Positions 54,030-63,185 of a stretch of DNA of 64,000 nucleotides are shown here, piece by piece. The position numbers were made by a program, and so were the translations under genes. Source of the stretch: MPNP01 sp026709725 (lineage in GTDB: Bacteria > Pseudomonadota > Alphaproteobacteria > Rhodobacterales > Rhodobacteraceae). The stretch spans positions 558,001 to 622,000 of the forward strand of contig OZ241384.1 of the NCBI GenBank assembly GCA_965200805.1. Reading direction: 5' to 3'. Position 1 is the stretch's first letter, and every line of letters begins with the position of its first letter. Under the pieces are notes generated by a model. The model was not told the DNA's origin. It worked only from the letters and a program-made list of their open reading frames with translations, and did no database searches.

Positions 54030-55310
54030 TCAGGGAGCGGCAGATGTCACTTCCCGGGGGATGGCAAAGGCCCCGGCGGCCCGACCGTCCGTGAAGGTGA
54101 GGTCAAAGGATCCGGCGGCGTGGGTCGGAGGATGGGTCTTGACCAGCGTGGTGCTGTCCGGTCGCCCCGTCACCCGATCCGTCGAGAAGGCCACAGAGAG
54201 GTCATTGACGTTGCCGACGAGATAGGGCGGCTTGCCGGTCACGATGTCGCCGGAGTCAACGGTGCCATCGTCCCGCAGGTCGCCGTCGATCCTGGCGGTC
54301 CAGCCAAGGTCGCCGGTCTGGCCCACGAGGCGGAAGTCATCGATGGTGCCGGTCAGCGCGGGGGCGACGTCGAACCGGTCGTCGTCTGCGCTGTCAATCC
54401 CGAAGGCGAGCGTGAGAGCCACGTTGGCCGTCATCGCCCCGGCGGTCCCGTCGGTGTGTGCGGCAAAGCCGCTGGCCGTGCCGCGGAAGGACACCGTGGC
54501 CCCGTCAGCGCCGATCCGGCTCTCGGGCGCGATGGTCTGGATTTCGGTGCGCGTGTAGATGGCATCGGCGGCCCTGTTCTGCCAGCGGTGGATGGTGCCA
54601 ACCGGATTCATCCAGACGGCGTAGTAGAGGCCCGCGGTGTCGGGAGGCACATCGGACCCCAGGACGGTCGGCTTGGGCACAAGGGTGCCCGGCACATCGG
54701 CCCGCCCGTTGGGGGCGAGGAAGGCCGAGTGCGTGGCTTCCCGGGTCACGAGTTCGGCCCGGTAGGCGGCATGGAGATGGGTCAGGGCGGGATTGTCGGT
54801 GCCCAGATTGATCGTGCGAACCGCGACCTGATCATCAAGTTCGGGCCAGTTGTCGATCGCCATGATCTGCCGGGCGGTTGCCCGGTCCGACTCGGGGCTC
54901 TCCGGATCCAGGATCAGGGCTAGCTCGAACAGGGCGTCATACTGGTTCGCCGTCAGGGTCGTGGGATCGAGGGCCCCAGCCAGGGCGGCGGGATTGCTGG
55001 CCGCCAGGATCCGGTCGCGCAGGGCCTCATAGGTCCCCGGGATGGTGCGCGGGGCGGGGTTGGCAGTCGGGCTGGGACCGCCTGTTATGGTGACCCCGGT
55101 CTCGGTCCCCGTGTCCGTGTTGTTGTCGCCGTCAGTGTCGACAACCGGGCAGGGCTGGTCGATGGGGATCGGCGTGCCGTTGCAGTCCTTCGTGCCCGGC
55201 CCGCCTACGCCATTGGGATTGCCCTCACCACTCCCGCCCCCGCCACCGCAGCCGGCGAGGAGGAGGGCGGACATGAGGGCCAGGGTGGGGATCAGGGGTG
55301 ATCGGGTCAT
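54030..55310 (-). CDS. TbpB-like surface lipoprotein
   Basis: 426 residues. Signal MTRSPLIPTLALMSALLLAG with lipobox Cys at 21, then glycine-rich GGGGGSGEG. The C-terminal half has TVSFRGTASGFAAHTDGTAG, MTANVALTLAFGIDSADD and SFDLTFTDGRAAGAFAIP, repeated beta-strand patterns of the barrel type. Shares nearly the same signal peptide as the 57654 gene, implying tandem duplication. No close function assigned. Confidence 0.75.
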   Translation of the reverse strand: MTRSPLIPTLALMSALLLAGCGGGGGSGEGNPNGVGGPGTKDCNGTPIPIDQPCPVVDTDGDNNTDTGTETGVTITGGPSPTANPAPRTIPGTYEALRDRILAASNPAALAGALDPTTLTANQYDALFELALILDPESPESDRATARQIMAIDNWPELDDQVAVRTINLGTDNPALTHLHAAYRAELVTREATHSAFLAPNGRADVPGTLVPKPTVLGSDVPPDTAGLYYAVWMNPVGTIHRWQNRAADAIYTRTEIQTIAPESRIGADGATVSFRGTASGFAAHTDGTAGAMTANVALTLAFGIDSADDDRFDVAPALTGTIDDFRLVGQTGDLGWTARIDGDLRDDGTVDSGDIVTGKPPYLVGNVNDLSVAFSTDRVTGRPDSTTLVKTHPPTHAAGSFDLTFTDGRAAGAFAIPREVTSAAP

Positions 55311-55419
55311 GGGATGGTCATCCTTTCTTGCTGCAGGGTGCGAGGGGGCACCCCCCCCCCTCTCTCTGGAGTGTGTTCATGGGGCAGGACACCCGTTCGG
55401 CGGCCCGGGACGCGAAGGC

Positions 55420-57654
55420 TCACGGCTTGGTGTCGAACTGGCCGATGGCGGCTCCGTCGTCAAAGTCGGCTTCAAAACCGCCATAGATGCCGATGGGCCG
55501 GTCCCCTGCCGCCCCGTAGGCATAGGCGCTCCAGCCGCCATCCGTGGGATGACCGGTCCCGGTGCCGCCAAACGGGGCATTCAGGATATTCCCGCCTCGC
55601 GGGACGGTGGGGCGGAGATCAATCGTCCAGGCACTGCTCACATGGGCGCTGCCCTGACCGGACTCGGCCTGGAAGTTCGTGACCGTCCCGCCGATCTGGG
55701 GGTTGTCCCCGAAGGTGGCATTCAGCCGGACAGCGGCAGTGAAGTGGCCCGACGCCGTCTCGGAGGTCCCGCCGCGCAACTGCGTGCGGGCGGCAAGGCC
55801 ATGCGCGGTGCCGTTATAGGTGGCGGTGCCCGGGGTGGTCAGGTCCCCCGGCCCGGGCGCGTTGCCGTCGGGATCGACAAGACCCATGCGGGTCTCGAGG
55901 ACGGGTTCGGCATCCGTGCCGGTCAGCCACATGCCGTAGTCGGCATAGGTCGCCGGCGGGCTGGCGTCGTTGGCCGCGTTCGGGGCGCGGGCAAAGACGG
56001 CGTCCCCGGCAGTGGCGAGATCAGCCAGATTGCCGTTCCGGGCGAAGCGGGCCCTGGCGGGATCGGTCGCACCCGTGGCATTGATGATGCCCTCGAGGGC
56101 GGTGCGGATGATGGCGGCCTTGATGGACTCGATGTCGGCGGCGAGGGCAGCAAGGGCATCCTTGTCGGCGGCCTGCTGGGCGGTGACAGTGCCTTCTGCC
56201 GCCGCGATGAGGCGGAGGGAGTAGGCAATCTCGCTGGCGGCGAACACAAGATCACTGAGCAACTGGTTGTTCGGCTGCACCGCGGCACGCAGGCGCGCGA
56301 CCTCGGCGTTGATCGTGGCGAGCTGGGCCCTGAAGTTCCGAAGGTCGGCCTGCTTGCTTGTGAGCTCCATGCGCTTGGTCTCGACAAGACCCCCGACGAT
56401 GCTGTTGGTGTCGGAATCGAAGGTGCCGAGATCGGCCAACCGCTGGCGGCAGCTATTTTCGCTGTTGCAGTTTACAAATGCTAGATCCTCAGAAGTAAAA
56501 ACCACGTCGATCGACCCTTGATCAAAAGCTTGGATCGCTCCATTCAGCCTGGCCCATTCGAGTTCCAGACCTCCCCTATTTTGATTACCTTCATCCCCGA
56601 ACAACTCCGCGCTGAGCCGTTTGGCATCGTTGGCCGCCGTGGTGATCTCGGCCTCCTTGGACACGGCCCGGCTCATCTGGGTCGCGATGCCCGCCCGCAG
56701 GCGCCCGACATCGGCGCGCGCCTTGATCAGCCGGGCGTTGATGGCGTCTCGGGCGGCCATGGCCCTTTTCTCGTATTCGGCGATCATGCGCAGCAGCGTG
56801 TCGATGGCGGCCACATCCTCGTCGGCCGCGCCCCGGAGGTCATGGGAGATGCCCCGGGCCCCGATGATCTGGGCGACGGGTTTGATCTCGGTGAGGGGCA
56901 ACTTGGCACTGAAGGCCGCGACGGGAGCGCCGACCTTGTTCTGCTGGATCAGACTGCGGATCTCGGAGGCCGCCGACCACCATTCATTGCCATTCTCATC
57001 GGTGCCACCGAGGTCCTCGCCCTCCCGGCCGGTGCGGATGCGGCCGACCAGATCGACCACGGCATCAACGGTGAACTGGGCGTAGCGGACATCTTGTTCG
57101 ATCAGGGCGATGGCGTCATTGAGCGCGTTGATGAATTCAGCAAACTCGTCTTTGTCATCGGTCATCGGATCATCGGCGGGGAAGTCGTCCCCCGAAACAC
57201 TGTAGCTGGCCTGGAATTGATAGGGGGCGGGGATCACGTCCGGGGTTTCGGGGTCTCTGTCATGGTCATAGGGGTCGTTACTGGACCGGGTGATGGCATT
57301 GCGGTCGAGCGTTCCGGCGGTACCACTCCAGAAGACCCCGCGGCAACTGGTCGAGGTGCAGAGGGAGGCCAGTGTGACCGAGGTGGTCCTGTCAGTGGTT
57401 TCTGTGGGCCCGTTGCCACCTCCATCTCCGCCACCTGTGGTTCTGTCTCTACCATTGCCGCCCGCGGGTGATGTCTCACCTGGAGGCGGAGCGGACTCCG
57501 GACAGGACTCGGTCCGGAGGACCGTGGAGCCGTCGGGGCAGGTCTTCATCAAACCGCCGCCCAGGTCATCGGGATTGCCGCCCCCGCCACCACAGGCGGC
57601 GAGGAGGAGGGCGGACATGAGGGCCAGGGTCGGGATCAGGGGTGAGCGGGTCAT
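55420..57654 (-). CDS. Long TbpB-like surface lipoprotein with helical middle
   Basis: 744 residues from the ATG at 57654 (MTRSPLIPTLALMSALLLAA, Cys 21). Residues about 240-500 are long charged helices (MIAEYEKRAMAARDAINARL, VETKRMELTSKQADLRNFRA) that predict coiled coil. The C-terminal barrel has ATYNGTAHGLAARTQLRGGT, SETASGHFTAAVRLNATFGD and RPIGIYGGFEADFDDGAAIG. The barrel motif GIYGGFxAxFDD is repeated in the two upstream genes. Probably extends a long stalk from the surface. Function unknown. Confidence 0.78.
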   Translation of the reverse strand: MTRSPLIPTLALMSALLLAACGGGGGNPDDLGGGLMKTCPDGSTVLRTESCPESAPPPGETSPAGGNGRDRTTGGGDGGGNGPTETTDRTTSVTLASLCTSTSCRGVFWSGTAGTLDRNAITRSSNDPYDHDRDPETPDVIPAPYQFQASYSVSGDDFPADDPMTDDKDEFAEFINALNDAIALIEQDVRYAQFTVDAVVDLVGRIRTGREGEDLGGTDENGNEWWSAASEIRSLIQQNKVGAPVAAFSAKLPLTEIKPVAQIIGARGISHDLRGAADEDVAAIDTLLRMIAEYEKRAMAARDAINARLIKARADVGRLRAGIATQMSRAVSKEAEITTAANDAKRLSAELFGDEGNQNRGGLELEWARLNGAIQAFDQGSIDVVFTSEDLAFVNCNSENSCRQRLADLGTFDSDTNSIVGGLVETKRMELTSKQADLRNFRAQLATINAEVARLRAAVQPNNQLLSDLVFAASEIAYSLRLIAAAEGTVTAQQAADKDALAALAADIESIKAAIIRTALEGIINATGATDPARARFARNGNLADLATAGDAVFARAPNAANDASPPATYADYGMWLTGTDAEPVLETRMGLVDPDGNAPGPGDLTTPGTATYNGTAHGLAARTQLRGGTSETASGHFTAAVRLNATFGDNPQIGGTVTNFQAESGQGSAHVSSAWTIDLRPTVPRGGNILNAPFGGTGTGHPTDGGWSAYAYGAAGDRPIGIYGGFEADFDDGAAIGQFDTKP

Positions 57655-57695
57655 AGTGGAGACTCCTTTTTCTCTCATAGCGGTGCGGGCGGTCA

Positions 57696-60464
57696 TCACG
57701 GCACATCGGCACTGTAGACACCGATGGCGGCCCCGTCATCGTAGAGGTTGCCGTCTCCATTCGGATATCGCACCGTGCCCTGGTCGATGCCGTCATCGTC
57801 GAAGGCCGCCACGAAGCCGCCGTAGAAGCCGGTGGGGCGCGCGCCCTCTTCCGGGATCGCCCCGCTGGCAATGTAGCCGTGGGCCGACCAGCGGCCGGTG
57901 ACATCGTCATCGGTGAACACACCGGTCTCAGGATTGCCGCAATTGAGGCGGGTGCCGCAGGGTCTGTCCGGGGTGGACTCGTCGTCGTCGTTGTCCCACC
58001 TGTATTCATCGGACTGGACCCGGATATGGCCAGCGCCGTTGAGGACCGCCTCCATCAGGGTGATGCGCCAGGCCGGATTGACATGGGCACTGCCCTGGCC
58101 GCTGACAGGCCGGAAGTTCGTGATGGTGCCGCCGAGCCGTGCCTCGTGGGTCGAGCCGTCCCCGGGGTCCGCAATCGGGATCCCGAAGCGGGCGTTGAGG
58201 GTCACATCGGCGGTGAAGTGGCCCGATGCCGTCTCGGAGGTCCCGCCGCGCGACTGCGTGCGGGCCGACAGGCCGCGGGCCGTGCCGTTATAGGTGGCAC
58301 GGGCCGCGAGATTGTTCGAGGGGGTGTTGGGCGTGGTGAGATCAAGAAGTCTCCCGACCCCGCCATTCGGGCCCACAAGGCCGGCGCTGGCCTCGATGTA
58401 GAGGCGGGCGAGGTCCGTTAATCGGGGGTCATCCCGGGCATCCCAGGTCAGCCACATCCCGTAGTCGGCATACCAGAGCGGCTCGTAGACGCCGTCCCCG
58501 TCAGGATCCTGATAGCGGAAGCGCGTCGGCTGGGTGGACGGGAGTAAGGGATTGTCGCGGGCGTTGGGGTTCTCCGTTGTGGCGGGCAGAGACGGGGTGA
58601 AATACCAGCCGGCGCCGAAGGTGTCGGCGGTGCGGGGGTCACTGCAGGTGGCCGAGGTGCAATAGAATGTCCCGGTGATCCCCCTGAAGGTGCCCTTGGT
58701 CGAATCGCCGTGACCGGTGTTCGTCCAATCAGTCGCAGGCGTGGCCTCGCTGGGAGCATGGCCATCAAGATTCATCCGCCAGTGGTGGCCGAGGTTGGCG
58801 TCGAGGGCCTGGAGGGCCCGGGGGTCACCGGAGGACGCCTCCAGCCGCAGGTCCTCGACCGTGGCGGTGTGGGTTTCGGCGATGACCCGCAGGGCAGCGA
58901 CGGGCGTCATGACGCCCGTCGGCAGATCCTCCATCTTCGCCAGCGGTGCGCGCGCAAAGACGGCATCGCCGGCATTGTCGAGATCCTCGGCGGCCTCAAG
59001 TCCGGCGCGGGCCAGTTCGTTGGGATTGCGATCGGCGGCAAAGCGGCCACGGACTCCCCGGAGGGCGGTGATGTCCGCGCTGTCGATGTCAGCGTCACCA
59101 TCGGTGTTGCGCGGGTAGTTGCCCTCCAGCGTGATGCCGGTCAGCTTGTCCTGGATGAGGCGGGCGAGCGCACTCGGGTCGGCGGCGGCCTCCTCGGCCT
59201 CAAGGGTGGTGATAAGCGGGGGCGTGAGGAGATTGATCTCATCGATGTGGCCCTGGACGGTGTCAACATGGCCCTGCAGGCCGGGGATCTGGGACCGGTA
59301 GTCGGCGGCATCGGTGTTATGCTGCTCGATCTTGGTCTGCAACTTCATGCGCATCTCCTCATCCATGACGCGCTCGCTGTCCTTGGCTTCGGCCTCAAGA
59401 TCCCTCTCGGCCGCCTTGGCGAGGCAGTCACTGGCGCTGGTGCATCTGACGGCTTCGTCAACACTACTGTCTTGCGTGTAGGACGGGTCACCCGTGAACA
59501 CTCGCGCTTCCGATTCCAGAGCGTCGGCCTCATTTCTCAGTCGCGTGGCGTCGGCGACGAGATCGTCCACCATGATATTGAGTTCGTCGATCTCGGCCTG
59601 CTTCTTCTGCGCCTCGCCGCTGCCGTCGTCCGGATTATCGAGCTTGTTCGCCTCACGCGTCAGCCGGGCGATCTCATCCTCAAGGGCCTGCTTGGCCGCC
59701 TCGGCGCGGGCGAGATACTGGTTGAGCCGGGCGATCTGGGCCCGGACCATCATGATGTCCTTCTTGGCCTCCGTATCAATGCCCATGGACACGCCCCTCT
59801 TCGCGATGAGGGGGTGCGGATTGCCGGAATCGCGCTCCGTGCCGAAAGCGATCAGGGGGAGGGTGTCCTCGTCGCCGATGAACCTGTCTCTGCGGATCGC
59901 CCCGTCTTCATCGACCTCGATGCCGGCGCGGATGTCGAAGATGTCCTGTGGAATCGTCTGGGCGGTCAGCTCGGCATACTCGGCATCACGGAGGATGTTG
60001 TTCATGATGTACATCTCGCGTTCCATGATGTACATCTCGCGTTCCATGATGTACATCTCGCGTTCCATGCTCTCGTCTTTGTCGGTATTCGGATCATCCT
60101 CCTTGATCTCCGGGATCATGTAGGCCGGGATCATGTAGGCGGTCTGGAATTTGTAGCGGATGTCCGGGGTGCTGGAGTCTTCGTCATGGTCCCACGGGAT
60201 GCCGTCGGGCGTGGGGCCGGAAACACTGCCGCCACCGCCGGATGGGATGACGCCCGGGACGCCACCGGTTGATGTGGGAGAGGAATCATCGGGATCGTCG
60301 GAGTCGATCGTGCAGTCGGGCGGGGTGCCGGTCTGGCCGGCGGGGCATCGGGAAAGATCCTGTTCACCTTGCTGGGCCGGGCCGCCCCCGCAGCCGGCCA
60401 GCAGCAGTGTGGCGGCGAAGAGCGCGATGCCCGTCCTGTACTGTATCTTGCACTGTGATTTCAT
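57696..60464 (-). CDS. Very long TbpB-like surface lipoprotein with extended coiled coil
   Basis: 922 residues. Signal with lipobox Cys at about 25 (FAATLLLAGCGGG). Residues about 120-440 are highly charged and helical (LARAEAAKQALEDEIARLTR, QKKQAEIDELNIMVDDLVAD, DSERVMDEEMRMKLQTKIEQ). A 7-residue unit MEREMYI is repeated three times, from a 21-bp DNA repeat (60003-60068). The C-terminal barrel contains TYNGTARGLSARTQSRGGTS and RPTGFYGGFVAAFDDDG. Paralogue of the neighbouring 63185 gene. Confidence 0.78.
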   Translation of the reverse strand: MKSQCKIQYRTGIALFAATLLLAGCGGGPAQQGEQDLSRCPAGQTGTPPDCTIDSDDPDDSSPTSTGGVPGVIPSGGGGSVSGPTPDGIPWDHDEDSSTPDIRYKFQTAYMIPAYMIPEIKEDDPNTDKDESMEREMYIMEREMYIMEREMYIMNNILRDAEYAELTAQTIPQDIFDIRAGIEVDEDGAIRRDRFIGDEDTLPLIAFGTERDSGNPHPLIAKRGVSMGIDTEAKKDIMMVRAQIARLNQYLARAEAAKQALEDEIARLTREANKLDNPDDGSGEAQKKQAEIDELNIMVDDLVADATRLRNEADALESEARVFTGDPSYTQDSSVDEAVRCTSASDCLAKAAERDLEAEAKDSERVMDEEMRMKLQTKIEQHNTDAADYRSQIPGLQGHVDTVQGHIDEINLLTPPLITTLEAEEAAADPSALARLIQDKLTGITLEGNYPRNTDGDADIDSADITALRGVRGRFAADRNPNELARAGLEAAEDLDNAGDAVFARAPLAKMEDLPTGVMTPVAALRVIAETHTATVEDLRLEASSGDPRALQALDANLGHHWRMNLDGHAPSEATPATDWTNTGHGDSTKGTFRGITGTFYCTSATCSDPRTADTFGAGWYFTPSLPATTENPNARDNPLLPSTQPTRFRYQDPDGDGVYEPLWYADYGMWLTWDARDDPRLTDLARLYIEASAGLVGPNGGVGRLLDLTTPNTPSNNLAARATYNGTARGLSARTQSRGGTSETASGHFTADVTLNARFGIPIADPGDGSTHEARLGGTITNFRPVSGQGSAHVNPAWRITLMEAVLNGAGHIRVQSDEYRWDNDDDESTPDRPCGTRLNCGNPETGVFTDDDVTGRWSAHGYIASGAIPEEGARPTGFYGGFVAAFDDDGIDQGTVRYPNGDGNLYDDGAAIGVYSADVP
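60003..60068 (-). repeat. 21-bp in-frame repeat, 3 copies, inside a lipoprotein gene
   Basis: The plus-strand unit CATGATGTACATCTCGCGTTC occurs at 60003, 60024 and 60045 and encodes MEREMYI repeats. The length is a multiple of three, so copy number can vary without breaking the frame. Confidence 0.92.
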
Positions 60465-60551
60465 GATTTCATGTCCTTATCTCTCACCTTGTTCCCCCCG
60501 GCGCGTGAGATGGTCACCAGGGGGAGTCACTGCAAACGGGAAGGGTGCGGG

Positions 60552-63185
60552 TCATTCCCGGACCGTGCTGTAGACACCGATGGCGGCGCCGTCATCAAAG
60601 AGGTTGTCGTCGGGGGTCTGGGAGCCGTCCCCGTTCATGCCGTCGGGGGCCTGGTCGATGGCGTCATCACGGAAGGCCGCCACGAAGCCGCCGTAGATCC
60701 CGTCGGGGCGGCGGCCCTGGGGCCCGTGCATCCAGGCGGACCAGTGGCCCCGGGCCGTCTCTTGCGTATCCGGATCGCCATCCGCGAAGGTGCCGAGGCC
60801 GCCGGTCGCGTCAGTGGAGTCGGGGGACCAGCCCTGCAGGGTGAGGGACCAGGCCGGATTGACGTGGTCGCGGCCCTGATTGGCCGGATCGGCCGAGCGG
60901 AAGCCATCGATGGTGCCGCCCAATGTCGGGGTTCCCCCGAAGGTGGCGTTCAGCTCAACATCGGCGAGGAAGTGGCCCGACGCCGTCACATAGCTCGCGC
61001 CCTCGTACCGGGAGCGGGCCGAGAGGCCGCGGGCCGTGCCGCTGTAGGTCGCGGAATCGAAGCCGAGATTGTTCCGGCCGTTGGCCCGGGTGATGATATT
61101 GGGCGTCGCCCGGCTTGCCGGGTCCGGCCCGATGAGGGCGGCGCGGGCCTGGATGTCGAAGGTGTCCTCATCCGTGCCTGTCAGCCACATGCCGTAGTCG
61201 GCGTAGAAGAGGGGCGCAAAGGTGCCGTCGGCGTTGGCCGTGTAGCGGAAGCGCGTCGACTGGCTGCCCGGGGCGGCGGCATCGAGGCGACCGCCATCCG
61301 TGTTGAGCGATGGGGTGAAGAACCAGCCATTGCCGTAGGTGGTGGCGGTGGCGAGGTCATTGCAGGACCCAGAATTGCAGTAGATCGTCCCATGGACGCC
61401 CTTGAACGTGACCCGGACCGAGTCACCCCGGGCGGTGCCGATCGTGGCCCGACCGGTGCCCTGGAAGTCGGCATCGGCGAGGAGATAGCCGGTCAGCGGC
61501 ATCCGCCAGTGGGTGCCGAGATTGGTGTCCAGGGTCTGATATGCCATCTGTTGGGTGTGTTCAACGGTGCCGGGTGAGGCCGACGGGGCCGGCGCCCGGA
61601 TCATGCGCTCCTCGACGAACTGTGCGATGTCGACCGTCGGTTGCGCGGCCCGGACAATGGCGCGCAGGACGGCCTCAGGGGCCAGGCCGCCCCGGTCCTC
61701 TGCAGGGCGGCGGGCGAAGACGGCATCACTTTGGGCATCGGCATCGAGGTCCTCAAAATCGGTGCTGGCGCGCCGGACCAGATGGGTGACGATCAGCACA
61801 TCGGGCGTGGCCTGGGTGGCGATCTCTTGCAGGCGGTCCTGAACATGCAGGGCCGGGATGTTCGGCTTCGCCGCGTCCTTGTCCATGTCGTGCTGGCCCT
61901 CGACGCGTCTCTTCTCGCCCTCGATGGCCATGATGTGGGCGTCAATGGCATCAATGGCGTTCTGGAGAGCGGCGAGTGCCTCGTCGATCGACCCCTCCAG
62001 GTCACTGGCCTCCTGGTTGAGATCGTCGGCGTCCGTCCGCTTGTCTCGGCCCTGGTCGCGCAGACGCTGCGCCTCGGCGCGCAGGTCCGTGACCTCCATC
62101 TCCAGGGCCGTGATCTGGTCGCGCAGACGCGCCTCCTCCTTTTTCTTGGTGTCGATGATCGTCTGCGTCGGCGTCAAGAGGGCGTCCAGTTCGGCACTCC
62201 GGGCCCGGCAGGTGGCCGCGTCGGTGCAGTCGGTGGGGTTGTCCCCGTCGGGCCAGACGCCCCCGTCGGCATAGTGGTCGAGCCAATCGTCAACAATTTC
62301 CTTTTCTTCCTTTAGATCTCTGATCTCCTCCTTGAGGGTGTTGATGTCAATGTTGAGCTCATCGGCCTCTCGCATCAGGCTGTCGGTCGTGGGGCCGTCA
62401 TAATCGGGATCGGTGCCTCTGATCTCGGCTCCGCGAGCGTCGGCATCGGCGTCCTTTTGGATCGCGTCGGCCTCATGCTGGCGGATCTCGCTCACCAGGG
62501 TGGCGGCGCGGCTGCGCAGGGCGGTGGCGCGGCTGCGCAGGCGGGACCTCTCATCCATGCGCGCCGTCTCGAGCGCCTCTTTGGCCGCCTCGGCCTGTTT
62601 CATGAGGCGCTCGTAGCGGGCGATCAGGGCGTCAATGGCGGCGATGTCCTCCCTGGCGGCGGCATCAAGGCCGGCCGAGATGCCCCGGGCCTCGCGAATG
62701 ATGGTGTGGGCCGATCCCTGCCAGCCGACCAGGGTGGGCCCCGGTGTGCCCTCCTCGGTGTCGGCGCCCATGCGGAGGTCATCGATGCGGCGACCGATGT
62801 CGAGGGCGGTCTGGTCGGCATAGTCGGCATCGCGCTCCACTTCGGTGATGTAGACCTCGCGCTCGTCGACATCATCGGTATCCGGATCGTCGTCCGGGAT
62901 CATGTAGGCGGTCTTGAAGGCGTAGGGGACCGGCTCGTCGCTGTCGTCGTCGGGATCATCCCAGGGGATGCCGAAGAGCTGACCGCCGGTGTTCGTGGTG
63001 CCGGGTGTGGTGGGGGTGCCGGGTGTGGTGGGGGTGCCGGGTGTGGTGGGGGTGCCGGGTGTGGTGGGGGTGCCGGGTGTGGTGGGGGTGCCGGGTGTGG
63101 TGGGGGTGCCGCCTCCACCGCCGCAGGCCGCCAGCAGCAGTGTGGCGGCGAAGAGCGCGATGCCCATCTTGTACTGTGATTTCAT
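60552..63185 (-). CDS. Very long TbpB-like surface lipoprotein, first of the run
   Basis: 877 residues from the ATG at 63185 (an alternative ATG lies two codons upstream). Lipobox MGIALFAATLLLAACGGGGG (Cys 21), then a Gly-Thr-Pro linker with six 18-bp repeats (63001-63108). Residues about 100-500 are coiled-coil-like (RYERLMKQAEAAKEALETAR, EITALEMEV-like helices). The C-terminal barrel has ATYSGTARGLSARSRYEGAS, ASGHFLADVELNATFGG and RPDGIYGGFVAAFRDD. A 168-codon longer frame reaching 63689 is unlikely because the signal peptide starts at 63185. Confidence 0.78.
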   Translation of the reverse strand: MKSQYKMGIALFAATLLLAACGGGGGTPTTPGTPTTPGTPTTPGTPTTPGTPTTPGTPTTPGTTNTGGQLFGIPWDDPDDDSDEPVPYAFKTAYMIPDDDPDTDDVDEREVYITEVERDADYADQTALDIGRRIDDLRMGADTEEGTPGPTLVGWQGSAHTIIREARGISAGLDAAAREDIAAIDALIARYERLMKQAEAAKEALETARMDERSRLRSRATALRSRAATLVSEIRQHEADAIQKDADADARGAEIRGTDPDYDGPTTDSLMREADELNIDINTLKEEIRDLKEEKEIVDDWLDHYADGGVWPDGDNPTDCTDAATCRARSAELDALLTPTQTIIDTKKKEEARLRDQITALEMEVTDLRAEAQRLRDQGRDKRTDADDLNQEASDLEGSIDEALAALQNAIDAIDAHIMAIEGEKRRVEGQHDMDKDAAKPNIPALHVQDRLQEIATQATPDVLIVTHLVRRASTDFEDLDADAQSDAVFARRPAEDRGGLAPEAVLRAIVRAAQPTVDIAQFVEERMIRAPAPSASPGTVEHTQQMAYQTLDTNLGTHWRMPLTGYLLADADFQGTGRATIGTARGDSVRVTFKGVHGTIYCNSGSCNDLATATTYGNGWFFTPSLNTDGGRLDAAAPGSQSTRFRYTANADGTFAPLFYADYGMWLTGTDEDTFDIQARAALIGPDPASRATPNIITRANGRNNLGFDSATYSGTARGLSARSRYEGASYVTASGHFLADVELNATFGGTPTLGGTIDGFRSADPANQGRDHVNPAWSLTLQGWSPDSTDATGGLGTFADGDPDTQETARGHWSAWMHGPQGRRPDGIYGGFVAAFRDDAIDQAPDGMNGDGSQTPDDNLFDDGAAIGVYSTVRE
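63001..63108 (-). repeat. 18-bp in-frame repeat, 6 copies, encoding a Gly-Thr-Pro linker
   Basis: The unit CCGGGTGTGGTGGGGGTG is repeated exactly six times and encodes TPTTPG-type repeats directly behind the lipobox Cys. Typical of phase-stable length variation in surface lipoproteins. Confidence 0.93.

Noticed and set aside
55042..56484. A 480-codon plus-strand open frame
   Set aside because: Overlaps two lipoprotein genes on the opposite strand and has no recognisable motif.
58710..60272. A 520-codon plus-strand open frame
   Set aside because: Antisense to the 922-residue lipoprotein gene; no domain pattern; a shadow of the coiled-coil coding sequence.
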